Source: Candidatus Heteroruminococcus faecigallinarum
GTDB lineage: Bacteria; Bacillota; Clostridia; Oscillospirales; Ruminococcaceae
Direction: 5' to 3'
DNA length: 37,838 nucleotides
Assembly: GCA_904387055.1 (NCBI GenBank)
Contig: CAJFKV010000017.1
Span: forward strand, 1 to 37,838
Both the position numbers and the translations under genes were made by a program. The stretch's first letter is position 1. The number at the start of each line of letters is the position of its first letter. The notes beneath the pieces were generated by a model. The model was not told the origin of the DNA. It did not search any database and saw only the letters and a list, made by a program, of their open reading frames with translations. Shown here piece after piece: positions 23,541 to 32,218 of this stretch.

Positions 23541-24896
23541 ATGGAACCCATTTCCCTTCAACTTCTGGCCCGCGCGGCGGGGGACAATGCCCCCCATCCG
23601 GGCGTGGTTACCCAGATCTGCACCGATACCCGCCAGCTAACCCCCGGCTGCCTGTTTGTGGCTCTCCAGGGCGAGCGCTTTGACGGACATGATTTCGTCC
23701 CCGCCGCCCTGGCCGGGGGCGCCATTGCCGCGGTGGTCCACCATCCGGTAAAGGCCCCGGCAAAGCAGCTGATCCAGGTAGAGGACACCCAGCGGGCCCT
23801 TCTGGCCATGGCGGCCTGTTACCGGGACCAGTTCCCGGCGCTGCGGCTGACGGCGGTGACCGGCAGCGTGGGCAAGACCACCACCAAGGAGATGATGGCC
23901 TGTGTCCTGGAAAGCGCCTGGAAGACCCTTAAGACCGAGGGCAACCTGAACAACGAGATCGGCATGCCCAAAACCCTGTTCCAGCTGGACAGCAGCTATG
24001 GAGCGGCAGTGATCGAGATGGGGATGACCGGCTTTGGGGAGATTCGAGATCTGGCGGCGGCGGCCAAGCCCTGCCTGGGGGTCATCACCACCATCGGGGT
24101 GAGCCATCTGGAGCGGCTGGGCAGCCGGGAGAACATCCTCCGGGCCAAGCTGGAGCTGGCTCAGGAGCTGCCCGACGGGGCCCCCCTGCTCCTCAACGGG
24201 GACAACGATCTTCTTTCCCAGGTGGAGGAGAACCGCCTGAAGACGGTCTTCTTCGGGGAGGAAAACCCCGCCTGTGCCATCCGGTGCACCGCCTGGCGGG
24301 AAGCGGGGGACAGCACCTGGATGACCATTGCCTGGGAGGGGAACTCCTACGAAACCAGGCTGCCCGCCCTGGGGCGGCACAATCGGATGAACGCCCTGGC
24401 GGCCTTCGGAACAGGGGTGCTGCTGGGGCTGGAGCCGGAGCAGTGCGCCCGGGCGCTGGCCGCCTACCGGCCCGCCGGGATGCGGCAGCGGCTGGTGGAA
24501 AAACAGGGGGTACTGGTGATGGAGGACTGCTACAACGCCAGCCCCGACTCGATGACGGCAGCCCTGGAGACCCTGGGCGGCTATCCCTGTGCCGGGCGGC
24601 GGATTGCGGTCCTGGCGGATATGCTGGAGCTGGGGGCCGTCCAGGAGGAGGGCCACCGGCAGGTGGGGGCCCTGGCCGCCCGGAGGGCGGATCTCCTCCT
24701 CTGCTGGGGCGAGCTGGCCCGGCTCTACCTGGAAGGCGCCAGGGAAGCGGGGATGGAAAAGGCCTACTGGTTCAAAACCAAGGAAGAGCTGGCCCGGGCG
24801 GTGGCCCGGGAGGCGGCCACCGGGGATCTGGTGTGGTTCAAGGCCAGCCGGGGCATGGCCCTGGAGGAGGTTATCCGCCTCTGCTGGGGCGACTGA
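23541..24896 (+). CDS. murF: UDP-MurNAc-tripeptide D-alanyl-D-alanine ligase
   Basis: A 451-residue MurF that adds D-Ala-D-Ala to the UDP-MurNAc tripeptide. Family motifs are present: TDTRQLTPGCLFVALQGERFDGHDF, the ATP loop GSVGKTTTKEM, TEGNLNNEIGMPKTL, EMGMTGFGEI and EDCYNASPDSM. Length is normal. It starts 20 nt after murE behind AAGGAAG, consistent with one transcript. Confidence 0.97.
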   Translation: MEPISLQLLARAAGDNAPHPGVVTQICTDTRQLTPGCLFVALQGERFDGHDFVPAALAGGAIAAVVHHPVKAPAKQLIQVEDTQRALLAMAACYRDQFPALRLTAVTGSVGKTTTKEMMACVLESAWKTLKTEGNLNNEIGMPKTLFQLDSSYGAAVIEMGMTGFGEIRDLAAAAKPCLGVITTIGVSHLERLGSRENILRAKLELAQELPDGAPLLLNGDNDLLSQVEENRLKTVFFGEENPACAIRCTAWREAGDSTWMTIAWEGNSYETRLPALGRHNRMNALAAFGTGVLLGLEPEQCARALAAYRPAGMRQRLVEKQGVLVMEDCYNASPDSMTAALETLGGYPCAGRRIAVLADMLELGAVQEEGHRQVGALAARRADLLLCWGELARLYLEGAREAGMEKAYWFKTKEELARAVAREAATGDLVWFKASRGMALEEVIRLCWGD

Positions 24897-24956
24897 CAGG
24901 GAAGGACGAGGACGACGGTCCCGGCCGCGGCCGGGAAGGGGAGGTATTGGGAAGAG

Positions 24957-25976
24957 ATGGACGGAATATGGCTGATTGTAACGGCGCTCATCGCCTTTGG
25001 GGTGACTGCCGTATCGGGAATCTGGCTGGTGCCCTATCTGCGCCGGCTCAAATATGGGCAAACCATTCTGGATATTGGGCCCAAATGGCATAAAAATAAG
25101 CAGGGGACCCCCACGATGGGGGGGCTCATGTTCATCATGGGAATCCTGGTAGCGGTAGCGGTGGGGTACATCACCGCGGTGGTTTCCCAGGACTGGGTGA
25201 GCCATCCGGAATATGTGGGCGCCGGCGAGCGGGTGTTTTACGGCATGGTGATGGCTCTTCTCTTTGGGGCGCTGGGCTTTCTGGACGATTATATCAAGGT
25301 GGCCCGCAAGCGGAACATGGGCCTTACCGCCAAGCAGAAGCTCTTCTTCCAGATCGCCATTGCCGTCATCTATCTGGCGGGCCTGTGGAGCGCGGGGGTT
25401 TCCTCCACGGTGGTCATCGTCCCCTTTTTGGGGCAGATTGACCTGGGGCTGCTCTACTACCCCCTGGCGGCGGTGGTGATTGTGGGGGCGGTCAACGCGG
25501 TCAACCTGACCGACGGCATCGACGGCCTGGCCGCTTCGGTTACCTTTGTGGCGGCGGTGGCTTTCATGGTGATTGCCTCCCTCCTGCGGCTGTGGGAGAT
25601 GAACATCGTCGCCACCGCCCTGGCGGCCGGCTGCGTGGGCTTTCTGGTGTGGAACTTCTACCCGGCCAAGGTGTTTATGGGGGATACGGGCTCCCTCTTT
25701 TTGGGGGGCGTCATCTGTGCCCTGGCCTTTGGGACCGGGCTGCCGGTCTTTCTGGCTCTCATCGGCATTGTCTATGTGGTGGAGGCCCTGTCGGACATCC
25801 TCCAGGTAGCCTACTTCAAATCCACCGGCGGCAAGCGCCTCTTCAAGATGGCGCCCATTCACCATCACTTTGAGCTGTCCGGCTGGAGCGAGAAGAAGAT
25901 TGTGGCGGTCTTTTCCGCCGTGACCGCCCTGGGAGGCGGGGCAGCCGTCTGGGCGGTGGTCCTGCTGCTGCGCTAG
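24957..25976 (+). CDS. mraY: Phospho-N-acetylmuramoyl-pentapeptide transferase MraY
   Basis: A 339-residue, ten-helix membrane enzyme that transfers phospho-MurNAc-pentapeptide to undecaprenyl phosphate, forming lipid I. Active-site signatures are KQGTPTMGGL, DDYIK with Asp110-Asp111, NLTDGIDGLA, FMGDTGSLFLGG and the His-rich MAPIHHHFE. The gene lies between murF and ftsW; the murD gene that commonly follows mraY is missing here. Confidence 0.98.
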   Translation: MDGIWLIVTALIAFGVTAVSGIWLVPYLRRLKYGQTILDIGPKWHKNKQGTPTMGGLMFIMGILVAVAVGYITAVVSQDWVSHPEYVGAGERVFYGMVMALLFGALGFLDDYIKVARKRNMGLTAKQKLFFQIAIAVIYLAGLWSAGVSSTVVIVPFLGQIDLGLLYYPLAAVVIVGAVNAVNLTDGIDGLAASVTFVAAVAFMVIASLLRLWEMNIVATALAAGCVGFLVWNFYPAKVFMGDTGSLFLGGVICALAFGTGLPVFLALIGIVYVVEALSDILQVAYFKSTGGKRLFKMAPIHHHFELSGWSEKKIVAVFSAVTALGGGAAVWAVVLLLR

Positions 25977-26009
25977 CCCCGGGAAATCAAGAAGGAGGGG
26001 GCCTTCCCG

Positions 26010-27149
26010 TTGAATCTGCTGCAATCCATCAAACGTTCCATCAAAATCAAACGGGGAGGGGTGGACCTCACCTTCCTGGTGCTGGTGCTCATCCTGCTGG
26101 CCTTTGGCCTGGTGATGATGTTCTCGGCCAGCTATGCCATGGCCTTCTACCGCTTTGACGGGGACAGCTACCACTTCATCAGCCGGCAGGTGATCTTTGC
26201 CGTGGTGGGGCTGGTGGCCATGTGGGTGGCCTCAATGGTGGATTACCACATCTTCCACCGTCTGGCCTGGCCCATTATGGGGGTCTGCCTGGTGCTGCTG
26301 GTGCTGGTGCTCTTCATGGGCGGCTTCAACAACGCCGCCCGATGGATCATCATCGGCGGCTTTACCCTACAGCCCTCGGAGGTGGCCAAATTTGCCCTGG
26401 TGGTTCTGTTTGCCCACATGATGTCCATCAATTTCAACAAGATGAAGGACTGGCGGTACGGCCTGGCGCCCTATCTGGGGGTCATGGGGGTGCTGGCCGT
26501 CCTGCTGATTCTGGAGCCCCATCTGTCCTGCACCGTGTTGATCTGCCTCATCGGGGCCACTATGATGTTTGTGGGCGGAACCGACCTCAAATGGTTCGCC
26601 GTGGGCATCGGCGTGGTGGCGGTGCTGCTGGTGGTGGTTGCCAACAGCGAGACCCTCATCTCCTACGGCGGCGAGCGGATTGAGGCCTGGCTGGACCCCT
26701 TTGCGGACAACAACACCGGCTACCAAACCCGCCAGTCCCTCTACGCCATCGCGTCGGGGGGGCTTTTGGGAACGGGAGTGGGCAATTCCCGGCAGAAGTA
26801 CCTCTTCCTTCCCGAGCCCCACAACGACTTTATCTTCTCGGTCTGCTGCGAGGAGCTGGGCTTTGTGGGGGCGGTGATCATCATTCTGCTCTTTGCCCTG
26901 CTCATCTGGCGGGGGTTCGTCATCGCGGCCCGCGCCCGGGACCGGTTCGGCACCCTGATGGCGGTGGGCCTGGTGGCCCAGGTGGGGTACCAGGCGGTGC
27001 TGAACATCGCCGTGGTGACCAATACCGTCCCCAATACGGGCATCAGCCTGCCCTTCTTTTCCTACGGAGGCACCGCCCTCATGATGCTCCTGGGCCAGAT
27101 GGGCGTGCTTCTTTCCATCTCCCGCCAGGCGGTGGTGGAGAAGGAATAA
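26010..27149 (+). CDS. ftsW: Septal peptidoglycan polymerase FtsW (SEDS family)
   Basis: A 379-residue SEDS glycosyltransferase with about ten membrane helices. Family motifs include FTLQPSEVAKF, AIASGGLLGTGVGNS, KYLFLPEPHNDFIFS, EELGFVGA and the C-terminal PFFSYGGT. It works with the class B PBP encoded upstream. The TTG start at 26010 is 9 nt after AAGGAGGGG. SpoVE or RodA are close relatives; the dcw position and the upstream PBP favour FtsW or SpoVE. Confidence 0.95.
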   Translation: MNLLQSIKRSIKIKRGGVDLTFLVLVLILLAFGLVMMFSASYAMAFYRFDGDSYHFISRQVIFAVVGLVAMWVASMVDYHIFHRLAWPIMGVCLVLLVLVLFMGGFNNAARWIIIGGFTLQPSEVAKFALVVLFAHMMSINFNKMKDWRYGLAPYLGVMGVLAVLLILEPHLSCTVLICLIGATMMFVGGTDLKWFAVGIGVVAVLLVVVANSETLISYGGERIEAWLDPFADNNTGYQTRQSLYAIASGGLLGTGVGNSRQKYLFLPEPHNDFIFSVCCEELGFVGAVIIILLFALLIWRGFVIAARARDRFGTLMAVGLVAQVGYQAVLNIAVVTNTVPNTGISLPFFSYGGTALMMLLGQMGVLLSISRQAVVEKE

Positions 27150-27218
27150 CCCCAGCTTGGGAGAGAAATGCTGTCCCCCGCCCCCTGGGCGGGAGGTTAC
27201 CTTATGGGAGGAGATCCT

Positions 27219-28340
27219 ATGAAGATACTCTTTGCCTGCGGCGGGACCGCCGGCCATATCAACCCGGCCCTGGCCATGGCGGGGGTGATCCGCCAGCGGC
27301 ACCCGGAGGCCCAGATCAAATTTGCCGGCAACCCCCGGGGGATGGAGGCACGGCTGGTGCCGGCCGCCGGCTATGAATTTCTGCCTATCCCGGTGATGGG
27401 GATTCAGCGGCGGCTCACCTGGCGGAACATCCGGTACAATATCCACTCCATGGGCTGCCTGGCCCTCTCCGGCCACCGGTCCAAGAAGCTGCTGGCCTCC
27501 TTCGGGCCCGACCTGGTGGTGGGCACCGGGGGCTATGTGAGCGGACCGATCCTCCGCAAGGCCCATCAGATGGGCATCCGCACCCTGACCCACGAGCAGA
27601 ACGCCTTCCCCGGCGTTACCACCAAGCTGCTGTGTCGGTATGTGGACAAGGTGCTGCTGGCGGTGGAAAAAGCAAAGGACTACCTGCCCGGGGACCGGGA
27701 GTACATCGTCACCGGCAATCCAGTGCGCTCCGAGATCCTCACCGCCGACCGGGAAGCCGCCCGCCGAATCCTGGACATTGGGGACGAGGTGTGCATCCTG
27801 TCCTTCGGCGGGAGCCTGGGGGCCGCCCGGGTCAACGAGGCGGTGGCCGACGTTATGGCCTGGCACCAGGGGCGGGGGATCCACCACATCCACGCCACCG
27901 GCTCCTACGGGGTGGAGGAGATGCCCCGGCTGCTGGCCCAGCGGGGGGTGAAGGCGGAGGAGAACCCGGGCCTGGACATCCGGGAGTACATCAACGATAT
28001 GCCCAACTGCCTGGCTGCCGCCGACCTGGTCATCGGCCGGGCGGGGGCCATCACCCTCAGCGAGCTGCAGGCGGTGGGACGGGCCTCCATCCTGATCCCC
28101 TCCCCCAATGTGGCGGAAAACCATCAGTACCACAACGCCATGGTCCTCCAGCGGGCCGGGGCGGCGGTGGTCATCGAGGAAAAGGACCTTACCGGGCAGC
28201 GGCTGGTGGAGGAGGTCCAGGCGCTGGTGGAAGATCCGGACCGGCTGAAGATGCTGGGTCAGAATGCCGCCGCCATGGCCATCCGGGACGCCAACGAGCG
28301 GATTTACCGGGAAATCATGGAGCTGCTTTCCCGCCGGTAG
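27219..28340 (+). CDS. murG: UDP-GlcNAc:undecaprenyl-PP-MurNAc-pentapeptide GlcNAc transferase MurG
   Basis: A 373-residue GT-B glycosyltransferase converting lipid I to lipid II on the inner membrane face. N-terminal ACGGTAGHINPALAMA is the acceptor-side glycine loop; VVGTGGYVSGPIL, THEQNAFPGVTTKLL, SFGGSLGAARVNE and RAGAITLSELQAVGRASILIP-type segments follow as usual. The ATG at 27219 is chosen because GGGAGGAG (27206-27213) lies 5 nt before it and the protein then begins MKILFACGG. Confidence 0.97.
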   Translation: MKILFACGGTAGHINPALAMAGVIRQRHPEAQIKFAGNPRGMEARLVPAAGYEFLPIPVMGIQRRLTWRNIRYNIHSMGCLALSGHRSKKLLASFGPDLVVGTGGYVSGPILRKAHQMGIRTLTHEQNAFPGVTTKLLCRYVDKVLLAVEKAKDYLPGDREYIVTGNPVRSEILTADREAARRILDIGDEVCILSFGGSLGAARVNEAVADVMAWHQGRGIHHIHATGSYGVEEMPRLLAQRGVKAEENPGLDIREYINDMPNCLAAADLVIGRAGAITLSELQAVGRASILIPSPNVAENHQYHNAMVLQRAGAAVVIEEKDLTGQRLVEEVQALVEDPDRLKMLGQNAAAMAIRDANERIYREIMELLSRR

Positions 28341-28355
28341 CCCTCTGCACCCTTG

Positions 28356-28388
28356 CCCCTGCCGCAACATAGGATGAGGTTGCAGGGG
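28356..28388 (+). other. Intercistronic hairpin between murG and murA
   Basis: CCCCTGC..CAAC (28356-28368) pairs with GTTGCAGGGG (28379-28388), with a two-base bulge. There is no T run, so it is not a typical terminator. It may influence mRNA stability or murA translation. Confidence 0.4.
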
Positions 28389-28440
28389 TGTGGGAAGATT
28401 GGGTTCCGGCATCCCCAGAACGGGGAAAGGATGCGGCGAT

Positions 28441-29718
28441 ATGGATGAATATCTGGTAACCGGCGGACGGGCGCTGTCGGGAGAGGTACAGGTACACGGT
28501 GCAAAAAACTCCGCCCTGCCCATTTTGGCGGCGGCCCTGCTGGGAGAAGAAACGGTTTTACATAACTGCCCCCGCCTCACCGATGTGGAGGCGGCCTGCA
28601 ACATTCTGGAATACCTGGGATGCTCCACCCGGCGGGAGGGGCAGACTATCGTGATCCGGGCTGGGGAAGGGGGCGACTACTCCATCCCCGACCGGCTGAT
28701 GAGCGAGATGCGTTCCTCCATTGTGTTTCTGGGGGCGGTGATCTCCCGATTCGGCCGGGCGGTGGTGTCCATGCCCGGCGGCTGCGAGCTGGGTCCCCGG
28801 CCCATCGACATCCACCTGGACTGCCTGCGGAAGATGGGGGTGGAGATCCGGGAGGACCACGGCCACCTGGACTGCCGGGTGGCCGGAAGGCTCCACGGGG
28901 CCCGGCTGACCCTCCCCTTTCCCAGCGTGGGCGCCACCGAGAATGTGATGCTGGCGGCGGTGCTTGCCCAGGGGGAAACCCAGATCCACAACGCCGCCCG
29001 GGAACCGGAGATTGCCGACCTGGCCGACTTTCTCACCGCCTGCGGGGCCAAGGTCCGGATCACCCCCGAGGGTACCGTGCTGATCCAGGGGGTGGCGGCC
29101 CTCCATGGGGCGGAGCACCGGGTGATTCCCGACCGGATTGCCGCCGCTACCTATCTGTGTGCCGCCGCGGTCACCGGAGGACGGGTGCGCCTCACCCAGG
29201 TCCGCCCCGATCATTTGACGGCGGTGCTGCCGGTATTTGAGGAGGCGGGGTGCCGCCTCCAGACCGGCGCGGGGGAGATCCTCCTGGAGGCGCCGCCCCG
29301 CCTGGAACGGGTCCGCATGGTGCGGACCATGCCCTACCCAGGCTTTTGCACCGACGCCCAGTCCCCCGTGATGGCCATGGCCTGCGGGGCGCGGGGAACC
29401 TCCATCTTTGTGGAGACTATTTTTGAAAGCCGGTACAAGCAGGTGGACGAACTGGCCCGCATGGGCGCCCGGATCAAGGTGGAAGGCAGGGTAGCGGTGG
29501 TGGAAGGGGTGGAGAAGCTCCACAGCGCCTCCATGCGCTGCACCGACCTGCGGGGCGGGGCCTCCCTGGTGGTGGCCGCGCTGGCCGCCGAGGGAACCAG
29601 TGCCATCCGGGAAATCCGCCACATCGACCGGGGATACGAGGATCTGGACCGGCATTTGCGATCGATCGGCGGGGAGATCATCCGCCGGCAGCGGGAGGAA
29701 CGAGAACGCCAAGGATAA
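28441..29718 (+). CDS. murA: UDP-N-acetylglucosamine 1-carboxyvinyltransferase MurA
   Basis: A 425-residue enolpyruvyl transferase catalysing the first committed step of peptidoglycan synthesis. The catalytic and fosfomycin-target cysteine is Cys115 in MPGGCELGPRPIDIHL, the same number as in E. coli. N-terminal GEVQVHGAKNSALPILAA and the C-terminal TDLRGGASLVVAALAAEG are typical. Although it is the first enzyme of the pathway, it sits late in the cluster, between murG and ftsQ. The ATG at 28441 gives the usual N-terminus; the upstream open frame is leader. Confidence 0.96.
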   Translation: MDEYLVTGGRALSGEVQVHGAKNSALPILAAALLGEETVLHNCPRLTDVEAACNILEYLGCSTRREGQTIVIRAGEGGDYSIPDRLMSEMRSSIVFLGAVISRFGRAVVSMPGGCELGPRPIDIHLDCLRKMGVEIREDHGHLDCRVAGRLHGARLTLPFPSVGATENVMLAAVLAQGETQIHNAAREPEIADLADFLTACGAKVRITPEGTVLIQGVAALHGAEHRVIPDRIAAATYLCAAAVTGGRVRLTQVRPDHLTAVLPVFEEAGCRLQTGAGEILLEAPPRLERVRMVRTMPYPGFCTDAQSPVMAMACGARGTSIFVETIFESRYKQVDELARMGARIKVEGRVAVVEGVEKLHSASMRCTDLRGGASLVVAALAAEGTSAIREIRHIDRGYEDLDRHLRSIGGEIIRRQREERERQG

Positions 29719-29736
29719 AGTAGGTGAACGCAAAGG

Positions 29737-30744
29737 ATGAATGGCCGTCAACAGCACAACTCTTCCAATCTTCCATCGGGCCGTCCCCGGCAGGGCCGGC
29801 CGGCGTCCCCCCAGCAGGGGAAGCCGGCGCCCCGGCGCCGGCGGCGCAGGGGGAGCTATGTCCTGTACTATGGGGCTGTCCTCTTTTTTGTGCTGGCGCT
29901 GGCCATCACCCTTTCCCTCACCGTCTTTTTCAAGATTACCGCCGTGGAGGTAACCGGCACCGACCGGTATCCCAACGAGCAGCTGGTATTGGCCACTGGC
30001 GTGGAGGTGGGGGACAACCTGCTGCGGATCAACAAGAAGGCCATCAGCGACCGGCTTACCCAGTACCCGTATATCGAGTCGGTAGAGGTGAAGCGAGCAT
30101 TCCCTCCCAAGGTGGTGGTGATCATCACCGAGGCCACCCCCCTGGCGGCGGTGGGGCAGCCGGGCAACTATGTCCTGGTCAGCACCCAGGGGCGGATTCT
30201 GGAGACCAACCTGACCGCCGTGCCCGACGGGGTGATTGCCGCGGCCGGCCCGGCCCTGGAGGGCCAGGCGGGGGATATGGTGGCGGAAGAGCAGGAGGAG
30301 TATATCGCCATGCTGGTCTACCTGCGGGAGGCGATCCTGGCCACGGGATTTGACAAGATCACCGCCGTCGACGTGACCGACCGGCTCAACATCGTGGTCA
30401 CCTACGACGGGCGGGTCACCATCCAGCTGGGAAGCGAGAGCAATCTGGAGCGGAAGCTGGCTATGGTGTACACGGTTCTGGAGGACCAGGCGGAGGACTT
30501 TGTCGGGGAGATCAACGCCACCTCCCCGCCCAACTACTGGGTAATCCCCCAGGGAGAGGAGGAGCGGCAGGAGGGCTCCTTTTTTACCGACGGGTCCGGC
30601 AGCAGCGAGAGCGGTTCCTCCCAGGAGGAGGGCAGTTCCTCCCAGGAGACGGCCGCCTCCTCCAGCGGGGAAAGCGGCGGATTTTTCCAGGCAGCCGGGA
30701 ACAGCTCGGAGGAAGAAACAACGGGAAGTTCTCCCCAATCCTGA
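29737..30744 (+). CDS. ftsQ: Cell division protein FtsQ/DivIB with POTRA domain
   Basis: A 335-residue bitopic protein. An Arg-rich cytoplasmic region of about 40 residues (PRRRRRRGS just before the membrane) is followed by one membrane helix (YYGAVLFFVLALAITLSLTVFF) and a POTRA domain (ITAVEVTGTDRYPNEQLVLATGVEVGDNLL, then an RINKKAI..YPYIESVEVKRAFP block). The beta domain ends near residue 275. The C-terminal ~60 residues are a Ser/Glu/Gly-rich low-complexity tail facing outward. It acts with FtsL and DivIC to control septal synthesis. It is placed directly before ftsZ; no ftsA lies between. Confidence 0.92.
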   Translation: MNGRQQHNSSNLPSGRPRQGRPASPQQGKPAPRRRRRRGSYVLYYGAVLFFVLALAITLSLTVFFKITAVEVTGTDRYPNEQLVLATGVEVGDNLLRINKKAISDRLTQYPYIESVEVKRAFPPKVVVIITEATPLAAVGQPGNYVLVSTQGRILETNLTAVPDGVIAAAGPALEGQAGDMVAEEQEEYIAMLVYLREAILATGFDKITAVDVTDRLNIVVTYDGRVTIQLGSESNLERKLAMVYTVLEDQAEDFVGEINATSPPNYWVIPQGEEERQEGSFFTDGSGSSESGSSQEEGSSSQETAASSSGESGGFFQAAGNSSEEETTGSSPQS

Positions 30745-30816
30745 CGGCATTTTTTCCCTTTTCACAAAAATGGGGAATCCTGCGATGGAAATTCATCAAA
30801 ATGCAGGAAAAGGAAG

Positions 30817-30845
30817 CGGGATAATATTGATTTTATCCCGTTTTT
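30817..30845 (+). terminator. Terminator between ftsQ and ftsZ
   Basis: CGGGATAA (30817-30824) pairs with TTATCCCG (30833-30840) around an 8-nt AT-rich loop and is followed by TTTTT (30841-30845). It ends the long dcw transcript about 50 nt before ftsZ. No consensus promoter for ftsZ was found downstream of it (only a weak TTGATT-16-TAAATT overlapping the hairpin), so partial read-through is possible. Confidence 0.8.
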
Positions 30846-30897
30846 CTGATAAATTAGAAGTATTAGGGTGCGGCCCAAAAAAACAGGGGGAACTGCA

Positions 30898-31995
30898 ATG
30901 CTGATGAATATTGATCTGGACAACGATTTTGAACTGGCAGTATCGATCAAGGTGGTCGGCGTGGGCGGCGGCGGCGGCAACGCGGTTAACCGCATGATCG
31001 AGACGGGGCTCAAGAGCGTGGAATTCATCTCGATAAATACCGATATTCAGGCCTTGAGACGGTCTCAGGCCACCTATAAGATTCATATTGGGGACAAGCT
31101 CACCCGGGGCAAGGGCGCCGGCGGCGACCCGGAAAAGGGCCAGAAGGCCGCGGAAGAGAACCGGGAGGACATTGCCTCCGCCCTCAAGGGAACCGATATG
31201 GTCTTTATCACCGCCGGCATGGGCGGCGGCACCGGGACCGGCGGCGCGCCGGTGGTGGCCCAGGTGGCCCACGAGATGGGTATCCTCACCGTGGGCGTGG
31301 TGACCAAGCCCTTCGACTTTGAAGGGAAGCGGCGGATGGAGCAGGCGGAGAGCGGCATCACCGCCCTGCGGGAGCATGTGGATGCCCTGCTGGTCATCCC
31401 CAACAATCGCTTGAAAGAGGTCTCCGACGGGCCCATCACCCTCCTAAACGCCTTCCGGGCGGCGGACGATGTCCTCTGCCAGGCGGTGCAGAGCATCTCC
31501 GACCTGATCAACATCCCCGGCGTGGTCAACCTGGACTTTGCCGATGTGACCGCCATCATGAAGGATGCCGGCTACGCCCATATGGGTGTGGGCAAGGCCA
31601 CCGGCGAGAACAAGGCGGAAAAGGCGGCCCAGCAGGCCATCTGCTCGCCGCTGCTGGAAACTTCCATCAACGGCGCCCGCGGCGTAATCGTCAATGTGAT
31701 CGCCTCCTCCAGCGTCAGCCTGGACGACATCGATCTGGCGACCAATATGATCCACAGCGCGGCCCACGAGGATGTGAACCTGATCTGGGGCGTTGCCTTC
31801 GACGACGACCTGGAAGATGAGATGCGGGTTACGGTCATTGCCACCAATTTTGATCACGAGTCGGGCTACAGCATCCCCAACTATACCTTCAAATCCAAGG
31901 ACAGCAAGAAGGAAGAGGAGAAAAAGGCCCAGGAGGAAGACGACGACAAGGATTACTTCGACATCCTGGAGATGTTTAAGAACCGCAACATGTAA
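30898..31995 (+). CDS. ftsZ: Cell division protein FtsZ
   Basis: A 365-residue tubulin-like GTPase that forms the Z ring. The tubulin signature GGGTGTG is at 109-115, preceded by [16 protein letters not shown] and [11 protein letters not shown], and followed by [16 protein letters not shown] and the T7 loop [11 protein letters not shown]. The C-terminal linker is short and acidic/Lys-rich. The final peptide reads [14 protein letters not shown] rather than the common IPxFLR form. ATG at 30898 follows GGGGG with 7-nt spacing; an in-frame GTG at 30868 is less likely. Two terminators follow. Confidence 0.97.
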   Translation: MLMNIDLDNDFELAVSIKVVGVGGGGGNAVNRMIETGLKSVEFISINTDIQALRRSQATYKIHIGDKLTRGKGAGGDPEKGQKAAEENREDIASALKGTDMVFITAGMGGGTGTGGAPVVAQVAHEMGILTVGVVTKPFDFEGKRRMEQAESGITALREHVDALLVIPNNRLKEVSDGPITLLNAFRAADDVLCQAVQSISDLINIPGVVNLDFADVTAIMKDAGYAHMGVGKATGENKAEKAAQQAICSPLLETSINGARGVIVNVIASSSVSLDDIDLATNMIHSAAHEDVNLIWGVAFDDDLEDEMRVTVIATNFDHESGYSIPNYTFKSKDSKKEEEKKAQEEDDDKDYFDILEMFKNRNM

Positions 31996-32008
31996 AAATC
32001 CGGTCAAG

Positions 32009-32045
32009 AAACACCCCCGGCGCCCGTTCGGCGCCGGGGGTGTTT
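32009..32045 (+). terminator. First terminator after ftsZ
   Basis: AAACACCCCCGGCGCC (32009-32024) and GGCGCCGGGGGTGTTT (32030-32045) form a perfect 16-bp stem with a 5-nt loop. The T run is short, but the stem is very strong. Confidence 0.85.
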
Positions 32046-32091
32046 GTCAAGTCTGGGTAAAAAATTACCGACACTTTTCTACCGAAATTCC

Positions 32092-32121
32092 AAAAAAGGA
32101 ACCGAAAGGTTCCCGTTTTTT
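32092..32121. terminator. Second terminator after ftsZ
   Basis: GGAACC (32098-32103), a GAAA tetraloop, GGTTCC (32108-32113), then CG and six T. An A6 tract precedes it, so it can act in both directions. It lies about 50 nt beyond the first terminator. Confidence 0.8.
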
Positions 32122-32158
32122 GGTGTGGTGACAACTGTTCCCGGGCAGCGGTTTCGTT

Positions 32159-32164
32159 TATAAT
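32159..32164 (+). promoter_or_regulatory. -10 element upstream of the PfkB-family gene
   Basis: A consensus TATAAT at 32159-32164 lies about 55 nt before the GTG start. The hexamer 17 nt upstream (TGTTCC) is a poor -35, and GTGACA at 32128 is too far away. An activator or alternative spacing may be involved. Confidence 0.5.
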
Positions 32165-32218
32165 AAAGGAGGATCACTACACCCTCGGGATGGGGGTTGG
32201 GGAAGGGACAGGTGTACA

